Of a stretch of DNA of 64,000 nucleotides, positions 26,482 through 36,439 are shown in pieces. Source of the DNA: Gammaproteobacteria bacterium RIFCSPHIGHO2_12_FULL_41_20 (GTDB taxonomy: Bacteria; Pseudomonadota; Gammaproteobacteria; DSM-16500); contig MGYC01000038.1 of NCBI GenBank assembly GCA_001801575.1, positions 118,163 through 182,162 on the forward strand, given 5' to 3'. Both the position numbers and the translations under genes were made by a program. A model generated the notes under the pieces. The model had not been told where the DNA came from, did not search any database, and worked only from the letters and a program-made list of their open reading frames with translations. The first letter of the stretch is position 1. The number at the start of each line of letters is the position of its first letter.

Positions 26482-28104
26482 ATGATAAAAAAACTACGCA
26501 TTGCTCTAGTGCAAATGAATGCATTGGTTGGCGATATCGAAGGCAATCTCACGAAACACTTGGAAGCTATCCACTATGCTCAGCAAAAACTAAAAGCAAA
26601 CGCTATAGTATTTCCAGAGCTAAGCTTAACTGGCTATCCACCTGAAGATTTACTTTTTAGGAAAAACTTCATCCAAAAAACACAAGAAGCTCTACACACA
26701 CTAAAAAACCATGTTAAAGATATTTACTGTATTGTAGGCCATCCAAATCTAACGCCACAAGGGTTACAAAATGCTTGCTCTGTTATTTATCAAGAAAAAA
26801 CTCTAGGTCGCTATGCCAAGCAGTATCTGCCTAATTACGGTATTTTTGATGAAAATCGCTATTTTACTCCTGGCAATGATACCTGTGTTATTCCCATTCA
26901 TGGTGTTTCCGTCGGCATTATTATATGCGAAGATTTATGGCATCCCCTACCAATACAACAAGCAGCCGCCCATGGCGCACAATGTATAATTATTCCCAAT
27001 GCTTCTCCTTTTGAAATAAATAAACATGAGGAACGAACAGCCATATTAGCTGAGCGTGCGAAAACCCACCGACTACCCTTATGCTACGTTAATTGTATAG
27101 GTGGCCAAGATGAGTTGTTATTTGATGGGGGGTCCATGATAGTGAATGAAGCTGGTGAAATATGCGAAAATATCGGCTTTTTTACCGAATCTATTCACCC
27201 CGTGGATATGGAATTCACTCACAACCAAATACACATCGAAAAGAAGCCTTTAGCAATTCCCACGCCAATAGAAAGAATTTATCAGGGTTTAACTTTAGGC
27301 GTACGCGATTATGTTGAAAAAAACCATTTCTCTAGAGTATTACTTGGCTTGTCAGGTGGCATTGACTCAGCGCTCACTTTAGCAATCGCCGTAGATGCGC
27401 TAGGATCCGACCGTGTCACAGCTATCATTATGCCATCTCGTTATACAGCAGAAATGAGTATAGAAGATGCGAAAATATTAGCGAACAACCTAGGAGTTCG
27501 ATATGAAATATTATCGATAGAACCATCTTTCACTAGTTTTCTAGACACATTAACGCCCTTATTTGCCAGTAAAAAACCTAGTATTACTGAGGAAAATATT
27601 CAATCACGTTGTCGTGCGGTTTTGTTAATGGCTTTATCTAACGCCAGAGACGAACTATTGCTAGCTACGGGCAATCGTAGTGAATTTGCCGTGGGTTATA
27701 CTACGCTATACGGAGATATGGCCGGTGCACTAGCCGTATTAAAAGATGTACTGAAAACACAAGTCTACGAATTAGTTGCTTATCGTAATTACATACATCC
27801 CGCCATTCCACAGCGCATTATTGATCGTCCACCTTCGGCAGAATTAGCAATTAATCAAAAAGACGAAGACTCTCTACCTCCTTATCCAGTATTAGATAAG
27901 ATTCTTTGGCATTATCTTAACCAAGAGCAAAGCGCAGAAGACATTATCTCGCAAGGATTTTCGCCTGAAATTGTGGAAAAGGTTATCACGCTCATTAAAA
28001 ACAGTGAGTATAAACGACGCCAAGCTCCGCCAGGTATTCGTGTTAATCATAAAGCATTTGGACGTGATCGACGCTATCCAATTACTTCGGGATTTAAAGG
28101 GTAA
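26482..28104 (+). CDS. nadE: Glutamine-dependent NAD(+) synthetase
   Basis: This two-domain enzyme amidates deamido-NAD using ammonia from glutamine. The N-terminal nitrilase-like domain shows the Glu-Lys-Cys triad in FPELSLTGYPPEDLL, GRYAKQYLPNYG and IIICEDLWHP. The C-terminal synthetase domain has the ATP loop LGLSGGIDSALT and ATGNRSEFAVGYTTLYGD. The ATG at 26482 has GGAG six bases upstream. Length (541) is normal. It works in the same pathway as PncA, encoded nearby. Confidence 0.96.
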   Translation: MIKKLRIALVQMNALVGDIEGNLTKHLEAIHYAQQKLKANAIVFPELSLTGYPPEDLLFRKNFIQKTQEALHTLKNHVKDIYCIVGHPNLTPQGLQNACSVIYQEKTLGRYAKQYLPNYGIFDENRYFTPGNDTCVIPIHGVSVGIIICEDLWHPLPIQQAAAHGAQCIIIPNASPFEINKHEERTAILAERAKTHRLPLCYVNCIGGQDELLFDGGSMIVNEAGEICENIGFFTESIHPVDMEFTHNQIHIEKKPLAIPTPIERIYQGLTLGVRDYVEKNHFSRVLLGLSGGIDSALTLAIAVDALGSDRVTAIIMPSRYTAEMSIEDAKILANNLGVRYEILSIEPSFTSFLDTLTPLFASKKPSITEENIQSRCRAVLLMALSNARDELLLATGNRSEFAVGYTTLYGDMAGALAVLKDVLKTQVYELVAYRNYIHPAIPQRIIDRPPSAELAINQKDEDSLPPYPVLDKILWHYLNQEQSAEDIISQGFSPEIVEKVITLIKNSEYKRRQAPPGIRVNHKAFGRDRRYPITSGFKG

Positions 28105-28116
28105 ATCTCCTACGGT

Positions 28117-28896
28117 TTAATTCGCGACTGCACTCACATACTGTGAGTTCGGGAAGTTATACTGCAATACTGTCATCGCCTCTTTTTCCGCTTGCGCCAA
28201 ATGCAAATGCCGATATGATTTCACCATAATCACTAAAGCTTTAGGCACTGCCGGCGCACCCTCAAAATGACGTACAACTTCACTCGCACGGTTTGCTGCT
28301 GCAATATACGCTTTTCTAGCATAATAATATTCCGCCACAATTAACTCGTGATCCGCTAAAATATTACGTAGATAAATCATGTGCTGATGTGCTGCAGGAG
28401 TATAGCGGCTATTTGGAAAACGCTGTGTAAACTCGGAGAAATCCGCAAATGCTTTTTCTAAGTGAGTCAAATCACGGTTAGCCAAATTCACAGAAAATAC
28501 TCTCTCTAACATCCCAATGTTTTCATAATAATCTGCCATTCCTCGCATATAATAAGCATAATCCACATTCTTGCTAACAGGATGCAAACGAATAAATCGA
28601 TCCGCTGCCGCTACTGCAAGAGGATATTCTTCTTTTTTATAATAAGCATAGATGATATATAGCTGTGCAATCTCTGTATCTGCTCCAAATGGGTATTGCA
28701 CCTCGAGTGCTTCAAAGCGTTTAATAGCTTCACTATAATCTTTACCGCGCAATGCTTCCTCACCCTTTTGGAAGATTTCGTGTTCCGATTCACCCTGGTA
28801 TGCTTCCGACGCACCCTTCGTCGTAGAGCAAGAAGCTAATAATGCCAAACAAAAAATAAAACATGCTATTATAAACGCAACAAAAGTCTTCCTCAT
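28117..28896 (-). CDS. bamD: Outer membrane protein assembly factor BamD (lipoprotein)
   Basis: BamD is the essential lipoprotein partner of BamA in outer membrane beta-barrel insertion. A lipobox, LLASC, ends the signal peptide near residue 25, and five TPR-like repeats follow (GKDYSEAIKRFEALEVQYPFG, quoted in part as YSEAIKRFEALE). The start at 28896 (MRKTFVAF) is chosen because the upstream extension is not signal-like. The gene is divergent from rluD, the conserved arrangement in gammaproteobacteria. Confidence 0.94.
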   Translation of the reverse strand: MRKTFVAFIIACFIFCLALLASCSTTKGASEAYQGESEHEIFQKGEEALRGKDYSEAIKRFEALEVQYPFGADTEIAQLYIIYAYYKKEEYPLAVAAADRFIRLHPVSKNVDYAYYMRGMADYYENIGMLERVFSVNLANRDLTHLEKAFADFSEFTQRFPNSRYTPAAHQHMIYLRNILADHELIVAEYYYARKAYIAAANRASEVVRHFEGAPAVPKALVIMVKSYRHLHLAQAEKEAMTVLQYNFPNSQYVSAVAN

Positions 28897-28965
28897 AAAT
28901 ACACTACCTGCCGTGATATGATGGATGTGCATTGTATACGAATTCACGCAGAAGCCAAATTGATT

Positions 28966-29931
28966 ATGAATAAATTACACCACAAATTAACTATCCCTGT
29001 AGATATGCTAGGCTTACGGCTAGATCAAGCCTTAGTCAAATTATTACCTGACTATTCACGCACGCAAATCCAAGAGTGGATAAAAGATAGCGCTGTTACC
29101 GTCAATGGCCAAATAATCAAGACACGTATTCGCATGAAAGGTGGAGAGAAAATCGATATTCAATCCATATCTAAACCTCCACTTTCTTGGGAAGCGCAAG
29201 CTATCCCCTTGAATATTATTTACGAGGATGATGAGTTACTCGTTATTAATAAACCATCCGGCTTAGTAGTACACCCAGCAGCTGGCCACCAAGACCAAAC
29301 CTTACTCAATGCCTTGCTATACCATAATCCCCGTTCTAAAGATTTGCCTCGGGCTGGCATTGTACATCGTCTCGATAAAGACACGTCGGGATTGCTAGTG
29401 GTTGCAAAAACCAAATTAACTTTAATATCATTATATAAACAATTGAAAAAAAGGACTATTTCCAGGGAGTATCAAAGTATTGTGGTTGGTAACTTAATCA
29501 GTGGTGGCACTATTGACGAACCTATTGCACGACACCCTGTACATAGGAAACGCATGGCAGTAATCACTAATGGCCGCCCAGCCATTACACACTACCGAGT
29601 TATAGAAAAATATCGCCACCATACTCGGCTCAAAGTACAATTAGAAACTGGGCGCACTCATCAAATTCGTGTACACATGGCATATATTCGCCATCCCGTA
29701 GTAGGAGATGCCACCTATGGAGGGCGATTGTTCATTCCCCAGGGAGCCACGCCTGCGCTACGTCAGGCACTACAACAGTTCCGCCGTCAAGCATTACACG
29801 CATATGCTTTAGGCTGCACTCACCCCGTTACACAGGAGTTTATGCGCTGGGAAGTCGATCTTCCTGCTGATATGCAAGAGTTAATTAAACACCTAAAACA
29901 AGATAGCGCATCAGGAATTCTTGGTGAATAA
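28966..29931 (+). CDS. rluD: 23S rRNA pseudouridine synthase RluD
   Basis: RluD modifies uridines 1911, 1915 and 1917 of 23S rRNA. An N-terminal S4 domain (LGLRLDQALVKLLPDYSRTQ) precedes the catalytic domain, with the motif IVHRLDKDTSGLLVVAKT holding the catalytic aspartate, and GRTHQIRVHM. The start at 28966 (MNKLHHKL) fits the family better than upstream ATGs. The C-terminus, ending ILGE, and the stop TAA lie in repeat E. pgeF follows on the same strand as in E. coli. Confidence 0.94.
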   Translation: MNKLHHKLTIPVDMLGLRLDQALVKLLPDYSRTQIQEWIKDSAVTVNGQIIKTRIRMKGGEKIDIQSISKPPLSWEAQAIPLNIIYEDDELLVINKPSGLVVHPAAGHQDQTLLNALLYHNPRSKDLPRAGIVHRLDKDTSGLLVVAKTKLTLISLYKQLKKRTISREYQSIVVGNLISGGTIDEPIARHPVHRKRMAVITNGRPAITHYRVIEKYRHHTRLKVQLETGRTHQIRVHMAYIRHPVVGDATYGGRLFIPQGATPALRQALQQFRRQALHAYALGCTHPVTQEFMRWEVDLPADMQELIKHLKQDSASGILGE

Positions 29932-30011
29932 AGCAAGGGAGAGGGGTCAGACCCCGATAAAACTACGGGGTCTGACCCCTCTCCCTTGCTTTATTCACCA
30001 AGAATTCCTGA
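29911..30011. repeat. Perfect palindromic repeat E (101 bp)
   Basis: Two 46-base arms are exact complements around a nine-base centre, ATAAAACTA. The left arm begins TCAGGAATTCTTGGTGAATA and ends in GGGGTCAGACCCCG, itself a nested palindrome. It overlaps the rluD stop and lies just before pgeF. The outer bases resemble the family D termini (AGGA, then TGAATAAAG), so E is probably a relative of D. No second copy is present. Confidence 0.85.
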
Positions 30012-30040
30012 TAACGCACTAAAATAGGAATAAAACCAGC

Positions 30041-30703
30041 ATGCTTATTCGTCCCAATTGGCCAGCCCCAGATAACATCAAGGCCTGTACTACTTTACGG
30101 CACAGCCAAATTACTCGCGAATCCTGCAAGGAACAATTACTGCTCCCTAGCAATCCCATATGGATTCAACAAAAACATACTAATATTGCGGTAAAAGCTG
30201 CCACAGAAAATAATAACTGCATTGCAGATGCTGTATACACCGATGAACCAGAAAAAATATGTGCGGTACTGACCGCAGATTGTCTACCCATACTGTTATG
30301 TCACCAACAAGGAACCCTTATTGCCGCTATCCATGCGGGTTGGCGCGGATTAGCCCATGGCGTGATTGAGGCAACATTAACCGCCTTACCAGCACCCTCC
30401 CAGCAATTCTTAGCATGGCTAGGCCCGGCTATAGGACCTCAACGATTTGAGGTTAAAAGAGACGTGTATGATGCTTTCGTACAACACTCGCCAAGCGCAG
30501 TTCAGGCTTTCACACGTCACACACCCACATCCTGGCTGGCTAATCTTTACGAACTCGCTAAGCAGCGCCTGCAAGCGCAAGGGATACATAGAATTTATGG
30601 CGGCAATTTCTGCACTTACAGTGAAGAAGATAAGTTTTTCTCTTATCGACGTGATGCTGGACATACAGGCAGAATGATATCGTTAATCTGGAGAGAAAAG
30701 TAA
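30041..30703 (+). CDS. pgeF: Peptidoglycan editing factor PgeF (YfiH, laccase domain)
   Basis: The 220-residue protein belongs to the DUF152/laccase-fold family. Its metal-site residues are in VLTADCLPILLCHQQ, AAIHAGWRGLAHG and CTYSEEDKFFSYRRDAGHTGR. In E. coli PgeF removes wrongly inserted L-serine from peptidoglycan precursors; purine nucleoside activities are reported for relatives. It follows rluD, separated only by repeat E. The start ATG at 30041 has no strong ribosome binding site. Confidence 0.9.
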   Translation: MLIRPNWPAPDNIKACTTLRHSQITRESCKEQLLLPSNPIWIQQKHTNIAVKAATENNNCIADAVYTDEPEKICAVLTADCLPILLCHQQGTLIAAIHAGWRGLAHGVIEATLTALPAPSQQFLAWLGPAIGPQRFEVKRDVYDAFVQHSPSAVQAFTRHTPTSWLANLYELAKQRLQAQGIHRIYGGNFCTYSEEDKFFSYRRDAGHTGRMISLIWREK

Positions 30704-30727
30704 CTTTCTATAGTATGAGGCAATTCG

Positions 30728-30770
30728 TCGCACTTTGTTTTAGTGATAGCTGTCACTAACAAAGTGCGAA
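30728..30770. terminator. Stem-loop after pgeF, with nearby direct repeats
   Basis: TCGCACTTTGTT and AACAAAGTGCGA form a long stem with an inner stem AGTGA/TCACT. No T-tract follows, so termination is uncertain. TGCGAAACTCCTGT occurs at 30765-30778 and again at 30805-30818. The remainder of the gap before htrA shows nothing else clear. Confidence 0.5.
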
Positions 30771-30884
30771 ACTCCTGTGGTATACTTCTTGCGCATTAAT
30801 ACTATGCGAAACTCCTGTATGAGCCCAATATTTAAAATTACTAAGTAGGGTCTGTTTGAAGTTTTCATTGTGAGGAATACCTCT

Positions 30885-32243
30885 ATGAGATATGCATTAT
30901 CTTTTGTTTTTATTATGTTTTTTACATTACTTGCTTCCACCTCGCATGCTGCTGGTATACCCGCAAGCACTAACACCTTGGCTCCCTTATTACAGAAAGC
31001 GCTGCCCGCCATCGTCAACATTAAAGCACAAATTAAGGTAACCGATATTGACACATTAAAAGAATTACAAAAACAACGTAAACGGGAAGGTGACTCCGGT
31101 AACTTACCCCCCAATGTGGTTGTCTCGGTCGCGTCCGGTGTCATTGTTGAAGCTAAAAATGGCTATATTCTTACTAATGCACATGTGATTGAAGACGCCC
31201 AATCTATCACGGTCACCCTTGATGATGGTCGCCATTACAACGCCAAGTTAATTGGTAGTGACAAACCATCCGATATCGCTTTACTACAAATTAAAGCAAA
31301 AAACCTGACCGCTATTCCGATAGGAGATTCTAGCAAACTCAAGGTTGGTGACTTTGTCGCCGCCATTGGCAACCCTTTTGGTTTAAGCCAAACTGTCACC
31401 TCTGGCATTGTTAGTGCTTTAGAACGCACCTCACTAGGCATAGAACCTTATGAAAATTTTATCCAAACAGATGCGCCTATTAATCCTGGAAATTCAGGTG
31501 GTGCTTTAATTAATATGCAAGGAGAGTTAGTCGGTATTAATACAGCTATTCTCGCTCCTAGCCGTGGGAGTATTGGCATTGGTTTTGCTATTCCCGCTAA
31601 TATGGCAAAAAGCGTCATGGAGCAATTAATTAATTATGGTAATGTGCAACGCGGTGCTCTAGGTATCGGTGCACAAGATATTACGCCTGAGTTGGCTAGC
31701 GCATTTGATCTAGCCACCACAAAAGGTGCCGTAGTAACAACGGTTATCCCTGATTTTCCCGCCAAGCAAGCAGGTATCCAAGTAGGAGATGTCATTACTA
31801 AGGTCAATAATATGGAAATAAAAAATGCCAGTGACGTAGTCAATACCGTTGGGTTTTTGCGAGTTAATTCCAAGGTTAATATCAATTTACTACGCCACAA
31901 TAAATCCATCACCGTCTCAGCAGAATTAACTGATCCCAAAAAACGCAAACAGGCAGTTCAAGCCATGGATCCATTTTTATACGGGGTTGGGTTAAAGAAT
32001 CTCAGTTTATTAAGCCCTGTTCATGGTAAAGTGCTTGGCGTGCTGGTACTTTCTGTAGAAGAAGACAGCAATGCATGGCATGCAGATCTTCATGCAGGTG
32101 ACATTATTACTTCCGCGAATCAACAAACAATAACCAACATTGAAGATTTAAAAACTATTGCGGCGAAAGAAAATCGCAGTCTCTTGCTAAATGTATTACG
32201 TGGTCCCGGAGCTATTTTTTTAGTCATTAACAAAGAGTCTTAG
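30885..32243 (+). CDS. Periplasmic serine protease, HtrA/DegP/DegQ family
   Basis: The product has a signal peptide (RYALSFVFIMFFTLLASTSH), a trypsin-like domain with histidine in LTNAHVIEDA (about residue 98), aspartate in SDIALLQI (about 128) and serine in NPGNSGGAL (about 203), then two PDZ domains near residues 255-345 and 365-450. It degrades or chaperones misfolded envelope proteins. Sequence cannot separate DegP from DegQ. The ATG at 30885 lies behind a GAGG sequence. The RND genes begin three bases after its stop, so stress-linked coexpression with the pump is plausible. Confidence 0.93.
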   Translation: MRYALSFVFIMFFTLLASTSHAAGIPASTNTLAPLLQKALPAIVNIKAQIKVTDIDTLKELQKQRKREGDSGNLPPNVVVSVASGVIVEAKNGYILTNAHVIEDAQSITVTLDDGRHYNAKLIGSDKPSDIALLQIKAKNLTAIPIGDSSKLKVGDFVAAIGNPFGLSQTVTSGIVSALERTSLGIEPYENFIQTDAPINPGNSGGALINMQGELVGINTAILAPSRGSIGIGFAIPANMAKSVMEQLINYGNVQRGALGIGAQDITPELASAFDLATTKGAVVTTVIPDFPAKQAGIQVGDVITKVNNMEIKNASDVVNTVGFLRVNSKVNINLLRHNKSITVSAELTDPKKRKQAVQAMDPFLYGVGLKNLSLLSPVHGKVLGVLVLSVEEDSNAWHADLHAGDIITSANQQTITNIEDLKTIAAKENRSLLLNVLRGPGAIFLVINKES

Positions 32244-32246
32244 ATT

Positions 32247-33380
32247 GTGATCTTTGCAAAATTACGCCGTCATTATGTCACTGCCACTCCGATGAAAAAA
32301 ATGCTTATCCTCGTTGGAGTTATTTTAGCATTATTGTTTGGTTGGTATGGCCTTAAAAAAGTCGCATTTTTTTGGTATATGTCGCACTTTACATTACCTC
32401 CCGTGACTATTGCCAGTTCACAAGCCAAGGCAGAAAAATGGCAAGATTACCTGCCTTCCGTTGGCAGTCTCACTGCTATCAATGGCGTCGATGTTGCTCC
32501 TGAAGTATCTGGCATAGTGAAAGATATTCGTTTTTCTGCCGACCAATTAGTTAGAAAAGGTGACGCTCTTGTTATTCTTGATACAAGCGTTGAACAAGCT
32601 GAATTAAAGAGTAACTTAGCCAAGTTAAAGCTAGCGCAAATTAATCAAGAAAGAAACCAAAAACTTTTTCAACGTAATGCCATCTCGCAATCTGTATTAG
32701 ATACAACACTTGCTGAGCTACAACAAGCAGAAGCAGCTGTCGAAGTTGTACAAGCGCATATTAGCCAAAAAACCATTACTGCTGCTTTTGACGGTAAAGT
32801 AGGCATTCGATTAGTCGACATAGGTGAATACATTTCGCCAGGCAAGCCCATGGTAACATTACAAGCCTTAAATCCATTATTTGTTAACTTCTCATTGCCA
32901 GAACAATATGTCTCACATCTCTATTTACAACAGCCCATAGACGTAAATACAAATGGCGGAAAACCCATTCGTGGTTTTATTAGTGGAATTAATGCCAAAG
33001 TAGATCAAACCACTCGAAATATTCTCGTGCAAGCAACCATCCCCAATCCAACCCTTGCATTATATCCTGGTATGTTTGCTGTAATTAAAGTCTGGCTACC
33101 TGCTAAAAAGAACGTCATCACGTTACCACAAACTGCCATTGCTTACAGCCTACATGGAGATTATGTATTCGTCATCAAATCAGAGAAATCCTCTAAAAAA
33201 ACTCCTTCTCTACTAAAAGCATATCGTCAATATGTAACAGTCGGAGAGCAACGCAATAACAAGGTTGCTATTCTAAAAGGTGTCACTGCGGATGATTCTG
33301 TAGTCACTGCAGGTCAATTAAAACTGCAAAATGGGACAAGAGTGTTAATTAATAATGCGGTGGAGCTCTCGCCCCCATGA
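32247..33380 (+). CDS. RND efflux periplasmic adaptor (membrane fusion protein)
   Basis: A 377-residue adaptor that links an RND pump to an outer membrane channel. An N-terminal membrane anchor (LILVGVILALLFGWYGL) is followed by a lipoyl half (VAPEVSGIVKDIRF), a coiled-coil hairpin around residues 100-165 (NQERNQKLFQRNAISQ), the second lipoyl half (ITAAFDGKVGIRLVDIGEYI) and a beta-barrel. The start is GTG at 32247, three bases after htrA; ATG at 32292 is an alternative. It overlaps the pump gene by four bases. Confidence 0.9.
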   Translation: MIFAKLRRHYVTATPMKKMLILVGVILALLFGWYGLKKVAFFWYMSHFTLPPVTIASSQAKAEKWQDYLPSVGSLTAINGVDVAPEVSGIVKDIRFSADQLVRKGDALVILDTSVEQAELKSNLAKLKLAQINQERNQKLFQRNAISQSVLDTTLAELQQAEAAVEVVQAHISQKTITAAFDGKVGIRLVDIGEYISPGKPMVTLQALNPLFVNFSLPEQYVSHLYLQQPIDVNTNGGKPIRGFISGINAKVDQTTRNILVQATIPNPTLALYPGMFAVIKVWLPAKKNVITLPQTAIAYSLHGDYVFVIKSEKSSKKTPSLLKAYRQYVTVGEQRNNKVAILKGVTADDSVVTAGQLKLQNGTRVLINNAVELSPP

Positions 33381-36300
33381 TGTTTACAGATGTTTTTATT
33401 AAACGCCCTGTACTGGCTACAGTAGTAAGTTTGTTAATTTTATTACTGGGATTGCGCGCACTCAATAATCTACCCTTGCGTCAATTCCCGGAAATGCAAA
33501 ACACAGTTATTTCCATTACCACCTCCTATCCAGGTGCAAGCGCTGCACTCATACAGGGATTTATTACTTCACCAATAGAAAAAGTCGTAGCCAGTGCAAA
33601 TGGCGTGGATTATTTAACATCTGAAAGCGCAGATGGCACCAGCACTATCCATGCTTATATTCGTCTTAACTTTAATCCTAATGAAGCAATGACAGAAATC
33701 ACGACAAAAGTAGCACAAGTTAAGCATCTGATGCCAAAAGAAAGCAATCCGCCGGTTATCACTAAGGCAACTGGAGCGCAGATTGATTTAATGTACATTG
33801 GCTTCAGTAGCGCAGCAATGACTACGCAGCAAATAACAGATTATGTCTCACACGTTGTGCAACCCAAATTACAAACAGCCCCCGGGGTGGCTAATGCAGA
33901 AATATTAGGCGGATTTAATTATGCCATGCGTATCTGGCTCAATACAGAAAAAATGGCAGCTTTGCATATCACTCCTGATGAAGTAGCCACCGCATTACTT
34001 AATGAAAATGTACAAACCGCAGCTGGAGAAATTAAAGGAAATTATGTGTTATTTGCAATCAATGCAAAAACCAACTTGGAAACACCTGAGCAATTTAAAA
34101 ACATTGTTATAAAGCAACAAAACAATACCTTAATTCGCTTACAAGATATTGCACAAGTAGAATTAGGATCTGAATTTTATGATGCCTCGGTGGTTTTCAA
34201 TGGAAAAACAGCAGTATTCGTTGGCATTCAAAGCACACCCACTGCAAATCCACTCACTGTTATTGATAATGTAAAAAAGGTTTTACCTGAGTTATCTGTA
34301 AACTATCCGCCAGGGATGGAAAGTAAAATCGTTTATGACAGCACAGACTATATCCGTAGTTCGATTAACGAAGTAATACATAGCATTGTCGAAGCAACTT
34401 TAATAGTGATATTCGTTATTTTTATTTTTCTTGGCGCCATTCGTACTGTAACCATTCCCATAGTAACTATCCCACTTTCGTTAATTGGCGTATGTTCCTT
34501 GCTATTAGCAATGAATTACTCCATCAACTTGCTGACTTTACTTGCCCTAGTCATTGCCATAGGCTTAGTCGTCGATGATGCTATTGTTGTAGTAGAAAAT
34601 ATTTACCGTCATATTGAAAATGGCATGACACCAATAGAAGCAGCAACACGTGGGGCACGGGAAATTGCCACACCCATTATCTCCATGACTACCACCTTGG
34701 CTGCAGTCTATATACCTATTGGCTTTATGACTGGACTAACAGGGGCGCTATTCAAGGAGTTTGCTTTCACCCTGGCGTTTGCTGTCATCATATCGGGTAT
34801 TGTGGCTTTAACCTTATCGCCCATGATGTGCTCCAAGATTCTTACCCCCGCACTCACACAGCAACGCCTGGTCCATTACATTGATGAGCTATTTGAAAAG
34901 ATAAAATCTATTTATCAAATCTATTTAATGAAGGTATTAAATAATCGTCCAGTAGCTGGTGTATTTGCAATTATTGTGTTTCTTAGTTGTTTCTTAATGT
35001 TAATCACTACACCCACCGAGCTTGCGCCTACTGAAGATAAAAGCGTTTTATTTCTTTCATTAACTGCGCCTAAATCTACTAACTTTGCCTACCTTACTAA
35101 ATTCACTAACGAACTCAATAAGGTTTTCAAAAAGATTCCCGATACGCAAGATTATTTCATCATCAATGGTGCGGGAGAAGTAAATAATGCCATCGCTGGT
35201 TTAATTCTGAAACCTTGGGATAAACGTAAAAATAGCCAGGATAAAATTCACGGCCAAGTTCAACAAGCTATTTCGCAAATAGCTGGTGTGAATGCCGTTG
35301 CCTTCCCGCTACCCTCCATTCCTGGTTCCAATGATGGGTTACCATTGCAATTTGTGATTACTGCCACAGAAGATTATGCCATCATTGCACAAGTATTAGA
35401 AAAATTACAAACTGCTGCCATGCAAAGCGGTTTATTTATGTTTCTTGATGCGGACTTAAAGTTTGATAAACCCGTAGTGGATATCAATATTGATAGGGAC
35501 AAGGCGGGTAGCATTGGTCTGTCCATGCAAACAATCAGTAATGCTCTTACTATTTTATTTGGTGGTGGTAACATTAATCGGTTTAATTTGTACGGTAATA
35601 GTTATTATGTTATCCCCCAAGCACTCCAGGAATTCAGGATAACCCCACATAAAATTGATGATATTTATGTTTCTACCACACAAGGCCATAAAATACCGCT
35701 TTCTACTGTAGTCACATTAAAAATCAAAACTGACCCCAGCAAGCTTAATCAATTTCAGCAACTTAACTCTGCAACCCTACAAGGCATGATGATGCCAGGA
35801 AGAACGATAACAGAAGGATTAGAGTTTTTGCGTAATCAGGCCAAACAACTCTTTCCTATCGGTTTTAGTTACGATTATGCGGGACAATCGCGCCAAATTA
35901 TCCAAGAAGGATACTCCATGGTATACACCTTCTTTTTTGCATTAATTATTATTTATCTAGTCTTATCTGCGCAATTTGAAAGTTTCCGTGACCCATTTAT
36001 CATCCTCATTAGCGTACCGCTCTCCATTGCTGGTGCATTAATTCCTTTACATATTGGCTTAGCAACACTGAATATCTACACTGGTATAGGGTTAGTTACG
36101 TTGATAGGCTTGATCAGTAAACATGGAATCTTGATGGTAGATTTCGCAAACCACTTGCAACGAGAAGAAAATCTTTCTATCTTCGATGCCATTATTAAAT
36201 CTGCTTCCTTACGGTTGCGGCCTATTTTAATGACTACAGCGGCGATGATTCTTGGTGTTATCCCACTAATTACAGCTGCTGGTGCTGGCGCAGAAAGCCG

Positions 36301-36415
36301 TTTTAATATCGGGCTGGTCATTGCCTCTGGTATGCTTATTGGCACATGTTTTACGCTATTTATTGTGCCCACCATGTATACGTTTTTCGCGAAGAAGCTA
36401 GTTACAGCTGGTTAA
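33377..36415 (+). CDS. RND-family multidrug efflux transporter (inner membrane pump)
   Basis: This 1012-residue protein has the twelve-helix RND plan with two large periplasmic loops. FIKRPVLATVVSLLILLLGL is TM1. The proton relay aspartates are in GLVVDDAIVVVENI near residue 400, and FESFRDPFIILISVPLSIAG marks the second half. The nearest relatives by eye are HAE1 drug pumps. Its ATG overlaps the adaptor stop. No TolC-type gene is in the window. The last codons form one arm of a perfect palindrome. Confidence 0.92.
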   Translation: MMFTDVFIKRPVLATVVSLLILLLGLRALNNLPLRQFPEMQNTVISITTSYPGASAALIQGFITSPIEKVVASANGVDYLTSESADGTSTIHAYIRLNFNPNEAMTEITTKVAQVKHLMPKESNPPVITKATGAQIDLMYIGFSSAAMTTQQITDYVSHVVQPKLQTAPGVANAEILGGFNYAMRIWLNTEKMAALHITPDEVATALLNENVQTAAGEIKGNYVLFAINAKTNLETPEQFKNIVIKQQNNTLIRLQDIAQVELGSEFYDASVVFNGKTAVFVGIQSTPTANPLTVIDNVKKVLPELSVNYPPGMESKIVYDSTDYIRSSINEVIHSIVEATLIVIFVIFIFLGAIRTVTIPIVTIPLSLIGVCSLLLAMNYSINLLTLLALVIAIGLVVDDAIVVVENIYRHIENGMTPIEAATRGAREIATPIISMTTTLAAVYIPIGFMTGLTGALFKEFAFTLAFAVIISGIVALTLSPMMCSKILTPALTQQRLVHYIDELFEKIKSIYQIYLMKVLNNRPVAGVFAIIVFLSCFLMLITTPTELAPTEDKSVLFLSLTAPKSTNFAYLTKFTNELNKVFKKIPDTQDYFIINGAGEVNNAIAGLILKPWDKRKNSQDKIHGQVQQAISQIAGVNAVAFPLPSIPGSNDGLPLQFVITATEDYAIIAQVLEKLQTAAMQSGLFMFLDADLKFDKPVVDINIDRDKAGSIGLSMQTISNALTILFGGGNINRFNLYGNSYYVIPQALQEFRITPHKIDDIYVSTTQGHKIPLSTVVTLKIKTDPSKLNQFQQLNSATLQGMMMPGRTITEGLEFLRNQAKQLFPIGFSYDYAGQSRQIIQEGYSMVYTFFFALIIIYLVLSAQFESFRDPFIILISVPLSIAGALIPLHIGLATLNIYTGIGLVTLIGLISKHGILMVDFANHLQREENLSIFDAIIKSASLRLRPILMTTAAMILGVIPLITAAGAGAESRFNIGLVIASGMLIGTCFTLFIVPTMYTFFAKKLVTAG

Positions 36416-36436
36416 CCAGCTGTAACTAGCTTCTTC
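36391..36436. terminator. Perfect 46-bp palindrome, probable bidirectional terminator
   Basis: GAAGAAGCTAGTTACAGCTG, followed by GTT, is mirrored immediately by its exact complement. Each arm is 23 bases with no spacer. The left arm is the last 23 bases of the pump gene, stop included; a T-rich run follows on the plus strand. It separates two convergent transcription units, whose genes end 24 bases apart, and can form a hairpin in either RNA. Confidence 0.7.
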
Positions 36437-36439
36437 TTT

